From Adhaeribacter aquaticus DSM 16391 (GTDB lineage: Bacteria; Bacteroidota; Bacteroidia; Cytophagales; Hymenobacteraceae), in NCBI RefSeq assembly GCF_000473365.1, contig NZ_KI421517.1:2932634-2996633 (forward strand): a stretch of 64,000 bases of DNA, written 5' to 3'. Numbering within the stretch: position 1 is the stretch's first letter; each line of letters starts with the position of its first letter. The translations under genes were made by a program, and so were the position numbers. Shown in pieces: positions 26,019 through 36,146 of this stretch. The notes beneath the pieces are model-generated. The model worked only from the letters and a program-made list of their open reading frames with translations. It ran no database searches and was not told the DNA's origin.

Positions 26019-26999
26019 ATGTATTTAAATCATATTACTGAAGCCATTGGTAAAACTCCACTGGTAAAACTAAATAAAGTAACCGATGGTATTAAAGCTA
26101 CCATTCTGGCTAAAGTAGAATACTTTAATCCGGGTAACTCTGTTAAAGACCGGATGGCACTTAAAATGATTGAGGATGCCGAAAAAGCGGGCTTATTAAA
26201 ACCAGGCGGAACTATTATTGAAGGTACTTCCGGTAATACTGGTATGGGCTTGGCGCTGGCGGCTTCGGCAAAAGGGTATAAGTGCATTTTTACGCTTACA
26301 GATAAGCAAAGCCCGGAAAAAATGAATATTCTAAGAGCTGTTGGTGCCGACGTAATTGTTTGCCCTACTAATGTGGCTCCAGAAGATCCGGCTTCTTATT
26401 ATTCTGTAGCAAAGCGGTTAAATCAGGAAATACCAAACTCCTTTTATCCAAATCAGTATGATAACTTATCTAACACGGCAGCTCATTACGAAACGTCTGG
26501 CCCGGAATTGTGGGAGCAAACCGAAGGTAAAATTACTTACTTTGCTGCGGGAGTAGGAACAGGCGGCACTATATGTGGTATTGCAAAATACCTAAAAGAT
26601 AAAAATCCGGCTATCAAAACTGTTGGTTTAGATACCTATGGTTCAGTTTTTAAAAAATATAAAGAGACCGGCATTTTTGATGAAAATGAAATATATCCTT
26701 ATAAAACCGAAGGCATTGGCGAGGATATATTGCCTAAAAATGTTGATTTTGATTTAATAGATCAATTTATAAAAGTAACCGATAAAGACGGTGCGCTTAT
26801 GACCCGTCGTTTAGCCAAAGAAGAAGGCTTATTTGTGGGTTGGTCGTCCGGGACGGCAGTACATGGCGCCCTGGAATTTGCCCGGGAACATTTAACGGAG
26901 CAGGACGTGCTGGTGGTGCTATTGCCCGATCATGGTACCCGTTACTTAGGCAAAATTTATAATGACGATTGGATGCGTAGCGAAGGGTATATAGACTAA
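26019..26999 (+). CDS. Cystathionine beta-synthase-like PLP enzyme
   Basis: The ATG at 26019 gives 326 residues; a TTG two codons earlier is less likely. It is a fold-type II PLP enzyme with the Schiff-base Lys in NSVKDR, the phosphate loop EGTSGNTGMG and GVGTGGTICG. Features such as EGIGEDILP and EEGLFVGWSSGTAV fit cystathionine beta-synthase better than cysteine synthase A or B. The C-terminal CBS regulatory pair seen in longer homologues is absent. It would join serine (or O-acetylserine) with homocysteine or sulfide. Confidence 0.8.
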   Translation: MYLNHITEAIGKTPLVKLNKVTDGIKATILAKVEYFNPGNSVKDRMALKMIEDAEKAGLLKPGGTIIEGTSGNTGMGLALAASAKGYKCIFTLTDKQSPEKMNILRAVGADVIVCPTNVAPEDPASYYSVAKRLNQEIPNSFYPNQYDNLSNTAAHYETSGPELWEQTEGKITYFAAGVGTGGTICGIAKYLKDKNPAIKTVGLDTYGSVFKKYKETGIFDENEIYPYKTEGIGEDILPKNVDFDLIDQFIKVTDKDGALMTRRLAKEEGLFVGWSSGTAVHGALEFAREHLTEQDVLVVLLPDHGTRYLGKIYNDDWMRSEGYID

Positions 27000-27021
27000 G
27001 GAATATTGCCTTTTCCTACTA

Positions 27022-27060
27022 TAAAAATAGCCAGTTATCATAACTGGCTATTTTATTTTA
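27022..27060 (+). terminator. Terminator after the CBS-like gene
   Basis: AAAATAGCCAGTTA pairs with TAACTGGCTATTTT over a TCA loop, followed by ATTTTA. Confidence 0.85.
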
Positions 27061-27197
27061 TATCTTTAGCCGTTTTTGCCTTATTGCCCAGTAATAAATA
27101 GGAAAGACCAAGATTACTGATTTTGCGTAATAGGGATAATTAAATTTAAAGCACTACCTAATAATAATCTTATACCAGGTTTAGAGTAAACATAAAC

Positions 27198-28475
27198 ATG
27201 TTTAATTTCTTACAAAAGCTTTTAGAGTCGTCTGAATTTATGCCTCATGGCCATTGTTATTTATGGCGATCAGATATTTTATGGTTAACAGTTATTGGTG
27301 ATGGCCTGACAGGGTTAGCTTATTTTACTTTGCCTTTAATGCTTTTTTACATAGTTAAAAAGCGCCAGGACCTGATACACCGCAACCTGTTTATGATGTT
27401 CGGGATATTTATAATGGCTTGTGGTGCCACCCATTTTGTAGATATATGGACCATCTGGAATCCGACCTATCGCCTGGCAAGTGTAGTAACCATGTTTACT
27501 GGCCTGGTTTCCGTTGCAGCGGCAGTAACTCTTTTTAGAACCATTCCGGCTATCCTGGCCTTACCCAGCCCTATCCAACAGGACGCTACAAATGCCGAGT
27601 TAAGAGCTCAGATAGAAGAACGCGAAAAAGCTCAGACTTCGCTGCGCCAGATAAACGATGAATTAGAAATTCGGGTACAACAGCGAACTGCACAGTTAAT
27701 TCGGGCTAACCGTGACCTGGAGCAACAAATAGAAAACCGGAAACGAGCCGAAAGAGATTTAATTGCCAAAAACGGCGAACTTATCCGGATAAATGGAGAT
27801 CTGGATAACTTTGTATACTGTGCTTCCCATGATTTAAAATCACCGGTGGTAAATGCCGAAGGTTTAGTAACAGCTCTGCGGGAAGAGTTGCCAAGTGATA
27901 TTCAGGGCGTGCAGGACTTATTAGGTCGTTTGGATCTTTCTATCCGGCAAATGCACCGTACTATCCAAGACCTGACTGAAGTAAGTACCTTGCAAAAAAA
28001 TACAGATAAGTCGGATTTTGAGATTCTTAACTTCAGTAAAGTGCTGGATGAAGTAAAAATAAGTCTGGCAGATAAGATTGGCAAAGCAGGGGTTACCATT
28101 ACCGGTGATTTTAGTCAGGTGGATGAAGTACGGTTTACGCATAAGAACTTAACCAGTATTATTTTTAACCTGGTGAGTAATGCTATTAAATACCGCTCGC
28201 CCGATAGGGCTCCAGTAATTCAGGTATCGTCGCAAGATGCTGGTGATTATGTAATGCTGGCCGTAGCAGATAATGGTATTGGAATGGATTTGATCAAGCA
28301 TGAAAAGAAAATATTTTCTTTGTTTAAACGTCTGCACGATAACATAGAGGGCAGTGGGGTTGGATTGTTTATTGTAAAACGCATTATGGAGTATAACCAG
28401 GGCAGGGTAGAAGTCGAAAGCAAACCAGGAGAAGGAACGACCTTCAAAATATTTTTTCCTAAAAGAATTTCCTAA
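27198..28475 (+). CDS. Sensor histidine kinase with ethylene-receptor-type N-terminal domain
   Basis: 425 residues. The first 120 contain three membrane helices that match the ethylene-binding domain of plant ETR1. LAYFTLPL corresponds to its first helix, and CGATHF gives Cys75 and His79, the pair that binds copper. Asp35 and Tyr42 also fall at the ETR1 positions with a constant offset of ten. A coiled coil (about 125-195) links to a HisKA domain (CASHDLKSPV, His211) and an ATPase domain with NLVSNAIKY, DNGIGMD and GSGVGLFIV. There is no GAF domain. It should sense ethylene or another small copper ligand and phosphorylate the receiver encoded 9 bp downstream. Confidence 0.85.
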   Translation: MFNFLQKLLESSEFMPHGHCYLWRSDILWLTVIGDGLTGLAYFTLPLMLFYIVKKRQDLIHRNLFMMFGIFIMACGATHFVDIWTIWNPTYRLASVVTMFTGLVSVAAAVTLFRTIPAILALPSPIQQDATNAELRAQIEEREKAQTSLRQINDELEIRVQQRTAQLIRANRDLEQQIENRKRAERDLIAKNGELIRINGDLDNFVYCASHDLKSPVVNAEGLVTALREELPSDIQGVQDLLGRLDLSIRQMHRTIQDLTEVSTLQKNTDKSDFEILNFSKVLDEVKISLADKIGKAGVTITGDFSQVDEVRFTHKNLTSIIFNLVSNAIKYRSPDRAPVIQVSSQDAGDYVMLAVADNGIGMDLIKHEKKIFSLFKRLHDNIEGSGVGLFIVKRIMEYNQGRVEVESKPGEGTTFKIFFPKRIS

Positions 28476-28484
28476 TAAGAAAAC

Positions 28485-28901
28485 ATGAGAACATTACGTA
28501 GCATATTATTAGTTGACGATAACGAAACCAGTAATTTTTTAAATGAGCGGCTTTTGCGCCGTATGAATTTAACCAACAGCATTAAATTGATGCCTAATGG
28601 CAAAAATGCCTTTGATTACCTGGAAGCTCTGAGCTTAGGAAAAACTCCCGAAGAGGTAAAACCCGAGTTGATATTATTAGACATTAATATGCCGGTACTG
28701 GATGGATTTGAATTTTTGGAACTTTACCAAACCCTGGACGAAAGCTTCCGAAGCGATATTATTGTGGCTATTTTGTCTACTTCTAACCATCCGCAGGATA
28801 CAAGTAAAGCAAGCGATTTCAGGGCATATTATATTACCAAACCGTTGACCATTGAGAAAATAGAAACCCTTCTCTCTATGTATGACGAGCATAATGGATA
28901 A
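28485..28901 (+). CDS. Single-domain response regulator (receiver only)
   Basis: 138 residues, one CheY-like receiver: LLVDDNETS holds the acidic pair, LILLDINMP the phosphoacceptor Asp, LSTSN the Thr/Ser switch, and YITKPL the conserved Lys. There is no output domain, so it probably relays phosphate or acts by protein contact. It starts 9 bp after the kinase and is almost surely its partner. Receivers of this kind with DDNETSNFL starts are common next to Bacteroidota kinases. Confidence 0.9.
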   Translation: MRTLRSILLVDDNETSNFLNERLLRRMNLTNSIKLMPNGKNAFDYLEALSLGKTPEEVKPELILLDINMPVLDGFEFLELYQTLDESFRSDIIVAILSTSNHPQDTSKASDFRAYYITKPLTIEKIETLLSMYDEHNG

Positions 28902-28943
28902 TCAAAACAAATAGAGGCAAGCTTATTCATAATTCACCAGACG

Positions 28944-30596
28944 CTAAGCTGGTGAAGGCTGTTGTACGGGAGTAAAAGTAAAAATTTCACCATTAAATAA
29001 GCCTTTATCGCTAAGTTTTAAAGCCGGAATTACCAATAAGCCCATGAAAGATAACGTCATAAACGGGGAAGCAAGGGTGCTGCCCAAGCTTTTGGCAGCG
29101 GCATCCAGGGCAGAGTAAGCATTGGCAACCTTATACCCATCTTCCGGCGACATAATGCCTGCTACCGGTAGTGGTAAGACTTGCTCACCAACCGAGCCAA
29201 CAGCAGCAATACCACCTTTCTCTTTTATAATTAAGTTTATAGCCTGGCATAAACTTTCATCTTCGGTGCCCACGGCAATTATATTGTGGGAATCGTGCCC
29301 TACGGATGAAGCAATAGCTCCTTCTTTTAAACCAAAGTTGCGGATAAAGGCAATAGCTGGTTCAGAATCCTGGTAACGGTTTACTACGACAATTTTTAAA
29401 ACGTCCTGGGTTAAATCTGAAACAATATGACCTTCTTCTATCTTAGCCGGTACTTCCAGACTTCCCGTTATTAACTGCCCATCATAAGCTTCTATTACTT
29501 TTATTTTAGTATTGGGAGAAGCAGCAGGTACTTTAAATTGATTTGGGGTTTTAAGATTGGTATTAAAATTATTGATAACCTCGTTTTCCGAAGAAGGAAT
29601 ATTAGTTTTACCATTTTCGGCCACTAATTGGCCGTTTATATAGGTTTTCAAAACATGGAAACTCTCCAGGTTATCCACTATTATAAAATCGGCGGGGTCA
29701 TTTATTTGTAATAAACCCACCTCCAAATCGTAATGCTTTACCGGGTTAACGCAAGCAGCTGTTAATATTTTAAACAAATCAATTTGTTTTGCCAGAGCTC
29801 TTTTAACCAATAAGTTTATATGCCCTTCTACCAGATTATCGGGGTGTTTATCGTCTGAACATAACATTATAGAATTATAATGTTCTGGTAATAAATCAAT
29901 GAGGGCATCAAAATTGCGGGCGGCGCTGCCTTCCCGAATCAGGATTTTCATGCCGTATTTAAGTTTATCTAAAGCTTCTTCCTGCGTAAAACATTCGTGG
30001 TCGGTGGTCATGCCGGCGGCAATGTACTGTTGGGCTTGTTCGCCACGTAGGCCGGGAGCGTGTCCATCTACCTGTTTGCCGTATTTTTGGGCCAGGGTAA
30101 TTTTCTGAACAACCGTTGGGTCCTGGTTAAGAACACCCGGCCAATTCATCATTTCCGCTAAATACTTAATTTCATTCCGACTAAATAATTCTTCAATGTC
30201 TTCTGCTGTAATTTCGGCGCCGGCTGTTTCAAATGGGGTAGCGGGTACACAGGAAGGGGCTCCAAAATAAAATTTAAAGGGCACCTTTTTCCCATTCTCT
30301 ATCATGTATTCTACACCTTTTAAGCCAAGTACATTCCCGATTTCGTGCGGATCGGAAACCGTGGCTACTGTACCATGCACTGTTGCTAAACGAGCAAACT
30401 CAGCGGGCACCAGCATCGAGCTCTCAATGTGCACATGAGCATCTACAAAGCCTGGTAAAATATATTGTTTATGTTCGGTTTTCTCCGGAACAATTTTCTC
30501 AATTTTACCATTGACAATATAGATAGTGCCCTCAATTAGTTGTTCATTTAAAACATCTATAATTTGGCCGCTGATTTTAAAATCTTTAGGGTGCAT
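28944..30596 (-). CDS. ade: Adenine deaminase
   Basis: 550 residues in the amidohydrolase superfamily. The metal-binding [34 protein letters not shown] and CSDDKHP blocks are all present, and the C-terminal adenine-deaminase domain has [13 protein letters not shown]. The enzyme turns adenine into hypoxanthine and ammonia in purine salvage and uses Fe or Mn. Transcribed alone on the minus strand, facing the kinase pair. Confidence 0.94.
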   Translation of the reverse strand: MHPKDFKISGQIIDVLNEQLIEGTIYIVNGKIEKIVPEKTEHKQYILPGFVDAHVHIESSMLVPAEFARLATVHGTVATVSDPHEIGNVLGLKGVEYMIENGKKVPFKFYFGAPSCVPATPFETAGAEITAEDIEELFSRNEIKYLAEMMNWPGVLNQDPTVVQKITLAQKYGKQVDGHAPGLRGEQAQQYIAAGMTTDHECFTQEEALDKLKYGMKILIREGSAARNFDALIDLLPEHYNSIMLCSDDKHPDNLVEGHINLLVKRALAKQIDLFKILTAACVNPVKHYDLEVGLLQINDPADFIIVDNLESFHVLKTYINGQLVAENGKTNIPSSENEVINNFNTNLKTPNQFKVPAASPNTKIKVIEAYDGQLITGSLEVPAKIEEGHIVSDLTQDVLKIVVVNRYQDSEPAIAFIRNFGLKEGAIASSVGHDSHNIIAVGTEDESLCQAINLIIKEKGGIAAVGSVGEQVLPLPVAGIMSPEDGYKVANAYSALDAAAKSLGSTLASPFMTLSFMGLLVIPALKLSDKGLFNGEIFTFTPVQQPSPA

Positions 30597-30655
30597 GTTC
30601 GTTGGTCTAAAGGATATTAATTTCCGTACATAGGTTTCGAAAGGGTAAATTACCC

Positions 30656-30663
30656 TATATTTG
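30656..30663 (+). promoter_or_regulatory. Promoter core for the small lipoprotein-cmk transcript
   Basis: TATATTTG matches TAnnTTTG, 12 bp before the ATG at 30676, which would give a very short leader. No clear -33 TTTG. Confidence 0.4.
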
Positions 30664-30675
30664 CAATAAATATAA

Positions 30676-30843
30676 ATGGTTTTGAAAAAGTTTATCTGGG
30701 TTATTTTATTAGCTGTATTTCTGGGAAGCAGTGCTGCGGAGTTAGCTTGTACCCGGAAAACAAGCCTGCAAAAGAAAACAATGGCTTATAAGAAAAAAGC
30801 AAAGAAGGGCAAACCAATGCCTTGCCCGTGCGAAAGTAAATAA
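30676..30843 (+). CDS. Short exported protein upstream of cmk
   Basis: A 55-residue frame with a clean signal peptide ([22 protein letters not shown]). The Cys25 context ELAC could be a lipobox, although the preceding residues are also compatible with plain cleavage. The mature part is tiny, very basic (KKKAKKGK) and ends in a CPC motif. It starts just after a promoter core and ends 28 bp before cmk. Too small to assign; coding is supported by the signal and by position. Confidence 0.5.
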   Translation: MVLKKFIWVILLAVFLGSSAAELACTRKTSLQKKTMAYKKKAKKGKPMPCPCESK

Positions 30844-30871
30844 AGCAAAAGCCAGCCCGAACGTAACTTAT

Positions 30872-31573
30872 ATGAAAAAACTTGTAGTAGCCATAGACGG
30901 TCATTCATCCTGCGGAAAGAGTACTACAGCAAAATTAGTAGCAAAAGACCTTGGCTACGCTTACATTGATACCGGGGCCATGTACCGGGCCGTTACCTTG
31001 TACTTTCTGGAACATTATATTGATTTCACCAACCCGAAAAAAATAGATCAGGCCCTGCAGGAAATTCACATCACATTTGAGCGAAATACTAAATCGAACC
31101 GGAATGAGGTGTTTTTGAATGGCTTAAATGTGGAAGATGAAATCCGGAAAATGTATATCTCCAACAAAGTAAGCGAGGTGAGCTGTATTCCGGCTGTAAG
31201 ACATGCTATGGTGAGTCAGCAGCAAAAGATGGGACGTAAACGCGGGGTAGTAATGGATGGCCGGGATATTGGAACCACCGTTTTTCCGGATGCCGAGGTT
31301 AAAGTTTTTATGACTGCTGATGTGGATACCCGGGCTCGCCGCCGGCAGCAGGAACTTCTGGATAAGGGGGAGCTGGTGCCATTGGATGATATAATAGCAA
31401 ATCTTCAGAAACGGGATTTAATAGATTCTACCCGCAAAGAAAGCCCGTTGGTAAGAGCCGAGGATGCCGAAATTTTAGATACTTCGCATATTACCATAGA
31501 TGAGCAAGTTGATTTTGTGTTACACCAGGTTTCTGCGAAATTATTAGAACAAGAACTAGCTAAGCGCAAATAA
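30872..31573 (+). CDS. cmk: Cytidylate kinase
   Basis: 233 residues, family length. The P-loop GHSSCGKSTTAK, the substrate segment YIDTGAMYRAVTLY and VVMDGRDIGTTVFPDA with the lid Arg residues (RARRRQQE) are all present. It phosphorylates CMP and dCMP with ATP. It precedes ispH by 110 bp, a frequent bacterial neighbourhood. Confidence 0.96.
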   Translation: MKKLVVAIDGHSSCGKSTTAKLVAKDLGYAYIDTGAMYRAVTLYFLEHYIDFTNPKKIDQALQEIHITFERNTKSNRNEVFLNGLNVEDEIRKMYISNKVSEVSCIPAVRHAMVSQQQKMGRKRGVVMDGRDIGTTVFPDAEVKVFMTADVDTRARRRQQELLDKGELVPLDDIIANLQKRDLIDSTRKESPLVRAEDAEILDTSHITIDEQVDFVLHQVSAKLLEQELAKRK

Positions 31574-31683
31574 TGTTTTTTAGTGTAGGCTTATAAGCTG
31601 GCCAAGAATGGCCTGATTGTTGGATAATGGATAAACTAAAGATGCCAGCAACCTTATAACCACATAAACTGCCAATTTAAGAA

Positions 31684-32568
31684 ATGACCATAACCATAGA
31701 TAAAAATTCAGGATATTGTTTTGGAGTTGAATTTGCCATTCAGATGGCAGAAGACGAGATGGAAAATGTTCCGGAATTATATTGCCTTGGTGATATTGTT
31801 CATAATGGTATGGAAGTGCAGCGCTTATACCAAAAAGGGCTCCGTATTATCGATCGGGAGCAATTAAAAGAATTACATGATTGCAAAGTACTCATTCGGG
31901 CTCATGGAGAGCCACCGGAAACGTACCAGTTAGCGCTCCAAAATAATATTGAATTAATAGATGCTTCCTGCCCCGTGGTATTAAAGCTGCAAAACCGGGT
32001 TAAGCATGCCTTTGATAATATGGAAGAAGTGGAAGGGCAGATTGTTATTTACGGGCAGCAAGGACATGCCGAAGTAATTGGTATTGCCGGGCAAACCCAC
32101 GACAAAGCTATTATTGTTACCACCGAAGCAGATTTAGATAAAATTGACTTTACTAAACCAGTAACCCTTTTTAGCCAAACAACTAAAAGTACCAAAGGCT
32201 TTTACCACATTAAAGCCTTAATAGAAGAGCGCATTAGGGAGGCCAAAGGGGAATTGGTAGATTTTGATGCAAACGATAGTATTTGCCGGCAGGTCTCTAA
32301 CCGGGAACCACAACTAGCAAGGTTTTCTACCGAGCACGATGTAGTAGTATTTGTAAGCGGCAAGAAAAGCTCTAATGGCAAAGCACTTTACAGTGTTTGC
32401 AAATCTATCAACCCTAATAGTTATTTTATTGAGAGCGAGCAGGAATTGGAGGCTAGCTGGTTTGATCAGGCGCAATCGGTAGGTATTTGTGGGGCAACTT
32501 CTACGCCTATGTGGCTGATGCAGCAAGTGGCAGACAGCATTCAGGCCTTGGAGCTGCAAGCCATCTAA
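31684..32568 (+). CDS. ispH: 4-hydroxy-3-methylbut-2-enyl diphosphate reductase
   Basis: 294 residues with the three Fe-S cysteines: Cys12 in SGYCFGV, one in DASCPVV and one in DSICRQV. Other active-site blocks are IVHNG, IRAHGEP, GQQGHAEVIG, TTKST and VSGKKSSNGK. It makes IPP and DMAPP in the last step of the methylerythritol phosphate pathway, so this organism uses MEP rather than mevalonate for isoprenoids. Cotranscription with cmk is plausible. Confidence 0.95.
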   Translation: MTITIDKNSGYCFGVEFAIQMAEDEMENVPELYCLGDIVHNGMEVQRLYQKGLRIIDREQLKELHDCKVLIRAHGEPPETYQLALQNNIELIDASCPVVLKLQNRVKHAFDNMEEVEGQIVIYGQQGHAEVIGIAGQTHDKAIIVTTEADLDKIDFTKPVTLFSQTTKSTKGFYHIKALIEERIREAKGELVDFDANDSICRQVSNREPQLARFSTEHDVVVFVSGKKSSNGKALYSVCKSINPNSYFIESEQELEASWFDQAQSVGICGATSTPMWLMQQVADSIQALELQAI

Positions 32569-32627
32569 GCTTTGGCTAAAACTGGCAAGGAATATGTATG
32601 TTTCCTTGTTTTGGATTTATATCTACC

Positions 32628-33170
32628 ATGAAACGTCTCTTCCGTTATTTCCTGAATGGGTTCCTGATTATGGCACCCATTACTCTTACCATTTATATTA
32701 TTGTGGCCATTATTGACTGGCTAAATACTATTTTTGACCTAGGTTTCCCAGGCCTGGGTATTCTGGTAATGTTAATTCTGCTTACCTTGGTTGGCTTTAT
32801 TGGCTCCTCTTTTCTTGTACGTCCTTTTTTAGTAATAACCGAGCGGATATTTAATAAAGTCCCGATTGTTAGCATTATCTATTCTTCTATTAAAGATTTG
32901 TTTAATGCTTTTGTGGGTGATAATCAAAAGTTCAATAAGCCTGTTATAGTCCATTTTTATAAAGATCCGGATGTTTTTCGGGTAGGTTTTGTAACCCAGG
33001 ACAGTATGGCTGCTATAAATATGGAAGATAAAATGGCCGTTTATTTTCCAGATTCTTATAATTTTTCTGGTGAGCTTTTCTTGGTTTCGAAGGATCAAGT
33101 CACTTATCTGGAGCTACCAAGTAGTGAAGTTATGAAATTTATTGTATCGGGAGGTGTTTCCAAGCTTTAG
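32628..33170 (+). CDS. DUF502 family membrane protein
   Basis: The ATG at 32628 gives 180 residues; a start ten codons upstream is less likely because DUF502 proteins begin with the MKRLFRYFLNGF-like segment seen here. Two membrane helices cover about residues 10-33 and 43-68, followed by the conserved VPIVSIIYSSIKDLFNAF and a soluble C-terminal beta-rich part. Members are widespread with no known function. It lies 59 bp after ispH. Confidence 0.8.
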   Translation: MKRLFRYFLNGFLIMAPITLTIYIIVAIIDWLNTIFDLGFPGLGILVMLILLTLVGFIGSSFLVRPFLVITERIFNKVPIVSIIYSSIKDLFNAFVGDNQKFNKPVIVHFYKDPDVFRVGFVTQDSMAAINMEDKMAVYFPDSYNFSGELFLVSKDQVTYLELPSSEVMKFIVSGGVSKL

Positions 33171-33286
33171 TTTTAAACCATTGGTTGTTATTCTCTTATT
33201 TTAAATAATAATAGTTTTTAAACTCTTTTTTTGGGAATTGGTATAAAATCCGATAAGGGTTATTTAATTTATTAAAGTAATAGAAA

Positions 33287-34096
33287 TTGCCATTTGTAGA
33301 ACTGGAACGAGCTAGATTTCATTACCAATCATTTGGCCAGGGACCGCATGTGATACTGGCCTTTCATGGTTATGGACAGGATAGCGGGCATTTTCAGGTA
33401 ATAGCCGAAGCATTACGGCCAACCAGTACCATTTACGCCTTTGATTTATTTTTTCACGGCAAAAGTAAACTGCCCAAATCCAAAATGCCGCTGCAGAAGC
33501 GGTTCCTCCAAACCCTGATCAAACAATTCCTGGAAGAAAAGAAAATCTCTTCATTCTCTGTATTGGCCTTTAGCATGGGCGGTAAATTTGCGCTAAGTTT
33601 AATAGAAGGTTTCCCAACTCAAATAGATCGGGTGTTGTTAGTTGCTCCGGATGGTATTAGAACCAACTTTTGGTACAGCATGGCCACCTACCCGGGCTTT
33701 TTGTCGGGGTTGTTTAAGCGAACAGTTTTGAAGCCTACTCCTTTTTTTAAATTTGTAAATTTTCTGGAGCGGAAAAAAATTGTGGACCGAGGGCTGGTAA
33801 GGTTTGCCAACTGGCACATGGAAAGTACGCCCAAGCGCCTGCGGGTTTACCGAAGCTGGGTAGGCTTTAGTAAGTTAAATTTTGATATCCGTAAAATTGT
33901 TCGGATTTTAAACGAACACCAGATAGAACTTACCATGTTCTTAGGAGAATTTGATCAGGTAATTCCACAACGAAGTTTACAGGTTTTTATCAAAGCCGTT
34001 CAGAAATGTCGGGTAATTGTGTTAAAAACTGGCCACGCTTTACTGCTGCACGATGTGGCTTATTACCTGCGCAGGCACCAGGAGATTTTTAGGTAA
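33287..34096 (+). CDS. Alpha/beta-hydrolase
   Basis: 269 residues from a TTG at 33287. A stop lies two codons upstream and no ATG exists near, so TTG decides the start. The fold is shown by AFHGYGQDSGHF (oxyanion loop), FSMGGKFAL (nucleophile elbow, G/A-x-S-x-G), LGEFDQVIP (acid) and TGHALLLHD (catalytic His). The substrate is unknown; it may be a carboxylesterase or lipase-like housekeeping hydrolase. Confidence 0.8.
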   Translation: MPFVELERARFHYQSFGQGPHVILAFHGYGQDSGHFQVIAEALRPTSTIYAFDLFFHGKSKLPKSKMPLQKRFLQTLIKQFLEEKKISSFSVLAFSMGGKFALSLIEGFPTQIDRVLLVAPDGIRTNFWYSMATYPGFLSGLFKRTVLKPTPFFKFVNFLERKKIVDRGLVRFANWHMESTPKRLRVYRSWVGFSKLNFDIRKIVRILNEHQIELTMFLGEFDQVIPQRSLQVFIKAVQKCRVIVLKTGHALLLHDVAYYLRRHQEIFR

Positions 34097-34105
34097 CAAC
34101 CAAAC

Positions 34106-34624
34106 TTATGCTTGCAGCTTCATTTGCCGAAACAAAAAATACCTTCCATTTATTTTAATTGTTTCAAATGCTACCTGAACGGCCTGGTTTTCTTTATTGG
34201 TGAGGGTAATGAGCACAGGCTGTAATAATTTGGTCTTAGGACTTCCTTTACCCGCCTTGCTTTCAGCTAAAGTCAAAGCCGACCAATTGACCGTCCGGTT
34301 TACGCCCTCCTGCAGTAACGCATCATAATCTGATTTTAAATGATTTTTAAGGTCCGCAGCCGTTGTATTAGTAATAACAGCTTGCAAATCAGCTGAAGGC
34401 TGCCGCTTCAAAGCAGCTAATTCTGCATCTGTAATCAGGTAAGCAGATAGTTGATCAAAATCATGGCTTTGGATAGCCTGCACAATACCATTAGCTAATT
34501 CGGCAATGGAAGTAGCGCCATTGGCCTTGGTATTTACTACCGGATAATAAGTTCTGGCCATGAGAGTAGGTACCATTGGGATACCTAACAGGAAAAGCCA
34601 TAACATTAGGCTTAATTTTTTCAT
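34106..34624 (-). CDS. Secreted hypothetical protein
   Basis: 172 residues. A signal peptide ends near residue 23 (TLMA-RTYY). The mature part has a helical section (SIAELANGIVQAIQSHDFDQLSAYL), followed by beta strands that end NGRYFLFRQMKL. This helix-then-sheet layout resembles NTF2/SnoaL-like folds of periplasmic proteins, but that is only a visual impression. No family recognised. Confidence 0.6.
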   Translation of the reverse strand: MKKLSLMLWLFLLGIPMVPTLMARTYYPVVNTKANGATSIAELANGIVQAIQSHDFDQLSAYLITDAELAALKRQPSADLQAVITNTTAADLKNHLKSDYDALLQEGVNRTVNWSALTLAESKAGKGSPKTKLLQPVLITLTNKENQAVQVAFETIKINGRYFLFRQMKLQA

Positions 34625-34761
34625 TTTAGTTTTCTTTATAAATACGTGTTCTTATTCTTTTCTTTTAATATTGGTATTACGTTAGGTAGCTTAAAGAGGT
34701 AACATTTTAAAAAGTATAAGGCAGTTTCCATTCATTCAAGTTATGTTACAGGTAATTCACT

Positions 34762-35241
34762 ATGGAAGATAAACCCGAGAAAAAGACTGTTGGCCGCCGG
34801 GAGCGGGTAAATTTCCCATTATTAGATATATATGAGGTAGAAGCCAAGATAGATACCGGCGCTTTTACTTCAGCTATTCATTGTAGCAATATCCGGGAAG
34901 AGATTTTAGAAGATGGCAGTTCTGTTATCCGCTTTCGATTATTGCATCCGTCTCTATCAAAGTATGATAACCGGGTTTTTGAGTTTAAAGAATATGCCAG
35001 GCGAAATATTAAAAGTTCTTTCGGAGACGTTCAGGAGCGGTATGTAATTAAAACGCAGATTCAAATTTATGAAGAAAACATAGAAACTGAATTTTCCTTA
35101 TCTGACCGCAGCGATTTAAAATATCCCGTATTAATTGGCCGGTCCTTGTTAAGTAAGCATTTTGTAGTAGATGTGGCCAAAAAGAATGTTGCCTTTAAAC
35201 AGAAAAGAAAGAAAGCAAAAAAACAAAGAAATCAATTATGA
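34762..35241 (+). CDS. RimB-like retropepsin-type aspartic peptidase
   Basis: 159 residues with [14 protein letters not shown], in which Asp31 is in the retropepsin DTGA motif, and LIGRSLL near the end. The family (formerly called ATP-dependent zinc protease) is the RimB peptidase found beside rimK. In Pseudomonas RimB trims the glutamate tails that RimK adds to ribosomal protein S6. The last four bases overlap the rimK start (ATGA), so expression is tightly coupled. Confidence 0.85.
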   Translation: MEDKPEKKTVGRRERVNFPLLDIYEVEAKIDTGAFTSAIHCSNIREEILEDGSSVIRFRLLHPSLSKYDNRVFEFKEYARRNIKSSFGDVQERYVIKTQIQIYEENIETEFSLSDRSDLKYPVLIGRSLLSKHFVVDVAKKNVAFKQKRKKAKKQRNQL

Positions 35242-36146
35242 AAATAGCCATCTTATCACGCAACCCTAGATTATATTCTACCCGACGATTAGTGGAGGTA
35301 GCCCAAGCGCGTGGGCACGAGGTTGTGGTGCTGGACCACTTACAATGCGATTTGATAATAGAAGCTGGCCAACCTTCAATTATGTACAAAGGAACAGTAA
35401 TATCGGGTATTGATGCTGTTATACCGCGTATCGGAGCTTCGGTAACTTTTTATGGTACGGCTGTGGTCCGTCAGTTTGAGATGATGAAGGTAAAAAGTGC
35501 GGTAGGTTCTCAGGCAATTGTGCGTTCTCGAGATAAATTGCGGTGCATGCAAATCTTGTCCCGGGCTGGTTTGGGCTTACCCAAAACTGCTTTCACCAAT
35601 TATTCTAAAGGTAGTAAGCAGTTAGTTAGCCAGGTAGGAGGTGCTCCTTTGGTTATAAAATTACTAGAAGGGACCCAGGGCTTGGGCGTTGTGCTGGCCG
35701 AAACCGAAAAAGCTGCTGAATCTGTTATTGAGGCTTTCCATAATTTAAAAGCCAGAATTATAGTACAGGAGTTTATTGCGGAATCTAAAGGAGCTGACAT
35801 CCGGGCATTTGTGGTGAATGGCGAAGTGGTAGGAGCTATGAAACGCCAGGGGAAAGAAGGAGAGTTCCGGTCTAACTTGCACCGGGGTGGTACGGGTACC
35901 CTCATCAAATTATCTCGGGCAGAAAAGGCTGCCGCCCTAAAAGCTGCTGAAGTGCTGGATTTATCGGTAGCCGGGGTGGATATGCTACAATCTAAACGAG
36001 GACCTCTGATTCTGGAAGTAAATTCTTCCCCGGGTCTGGAAGGAATTGAGAACGCTACAAAACAAGACATTGCAGCTAAAATAATTGAATATACAGAGTT
36101 ATTGGTGCAGAAAAAGAAAAATCGCAAAAGCAAAACCCAGGAGTAA
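35238..36146 (+). CDS. rimK: RimK-type ATP-grasp glutamate ligase
   Basis: 302 residues in the ATP-grasp superfamily, full length for Rim[19 protein letters not shown] opens the N-terminal domain, followed by [11 protein letters not shown] (nucleotide loop), [18 protein letters not shown] and [13 protein letters not shown] (metal ligands). It adds Glu residues to the C-terminus of ribosomal protein S6 or makes poly-alpha-glutamate. It overlaps rimB and directly abuts the aspartoacylase-like gene. Confidence 0.93.
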   Translation: MKIAILSRNPRLYSTRRLVEVAQARGHEVVVLDHLQCDLIIEAGQPSIMYKGTVISGIDAVIPRIGASVTFYGTAVVRQFEMMKVKSAVGSQAIVRSRDKLRCMQILSRAGLGLPKTAFTNYSKGSKQLVSQVGGAPLVIKLLEGTQGLGVVLAETEKAAESVIEAFHNLKARIIVQEFIAESKGADIRAFVVNGEVVGAMKRQGKEGEFRSNLHRGGTGTLIKLSRAEKAAALKAAEVLDLSVAGVDMLQSKRGPLILEVNSSPGLEGIENATKQDIAAKIIEYTELLVQKKKNRKSKTQE

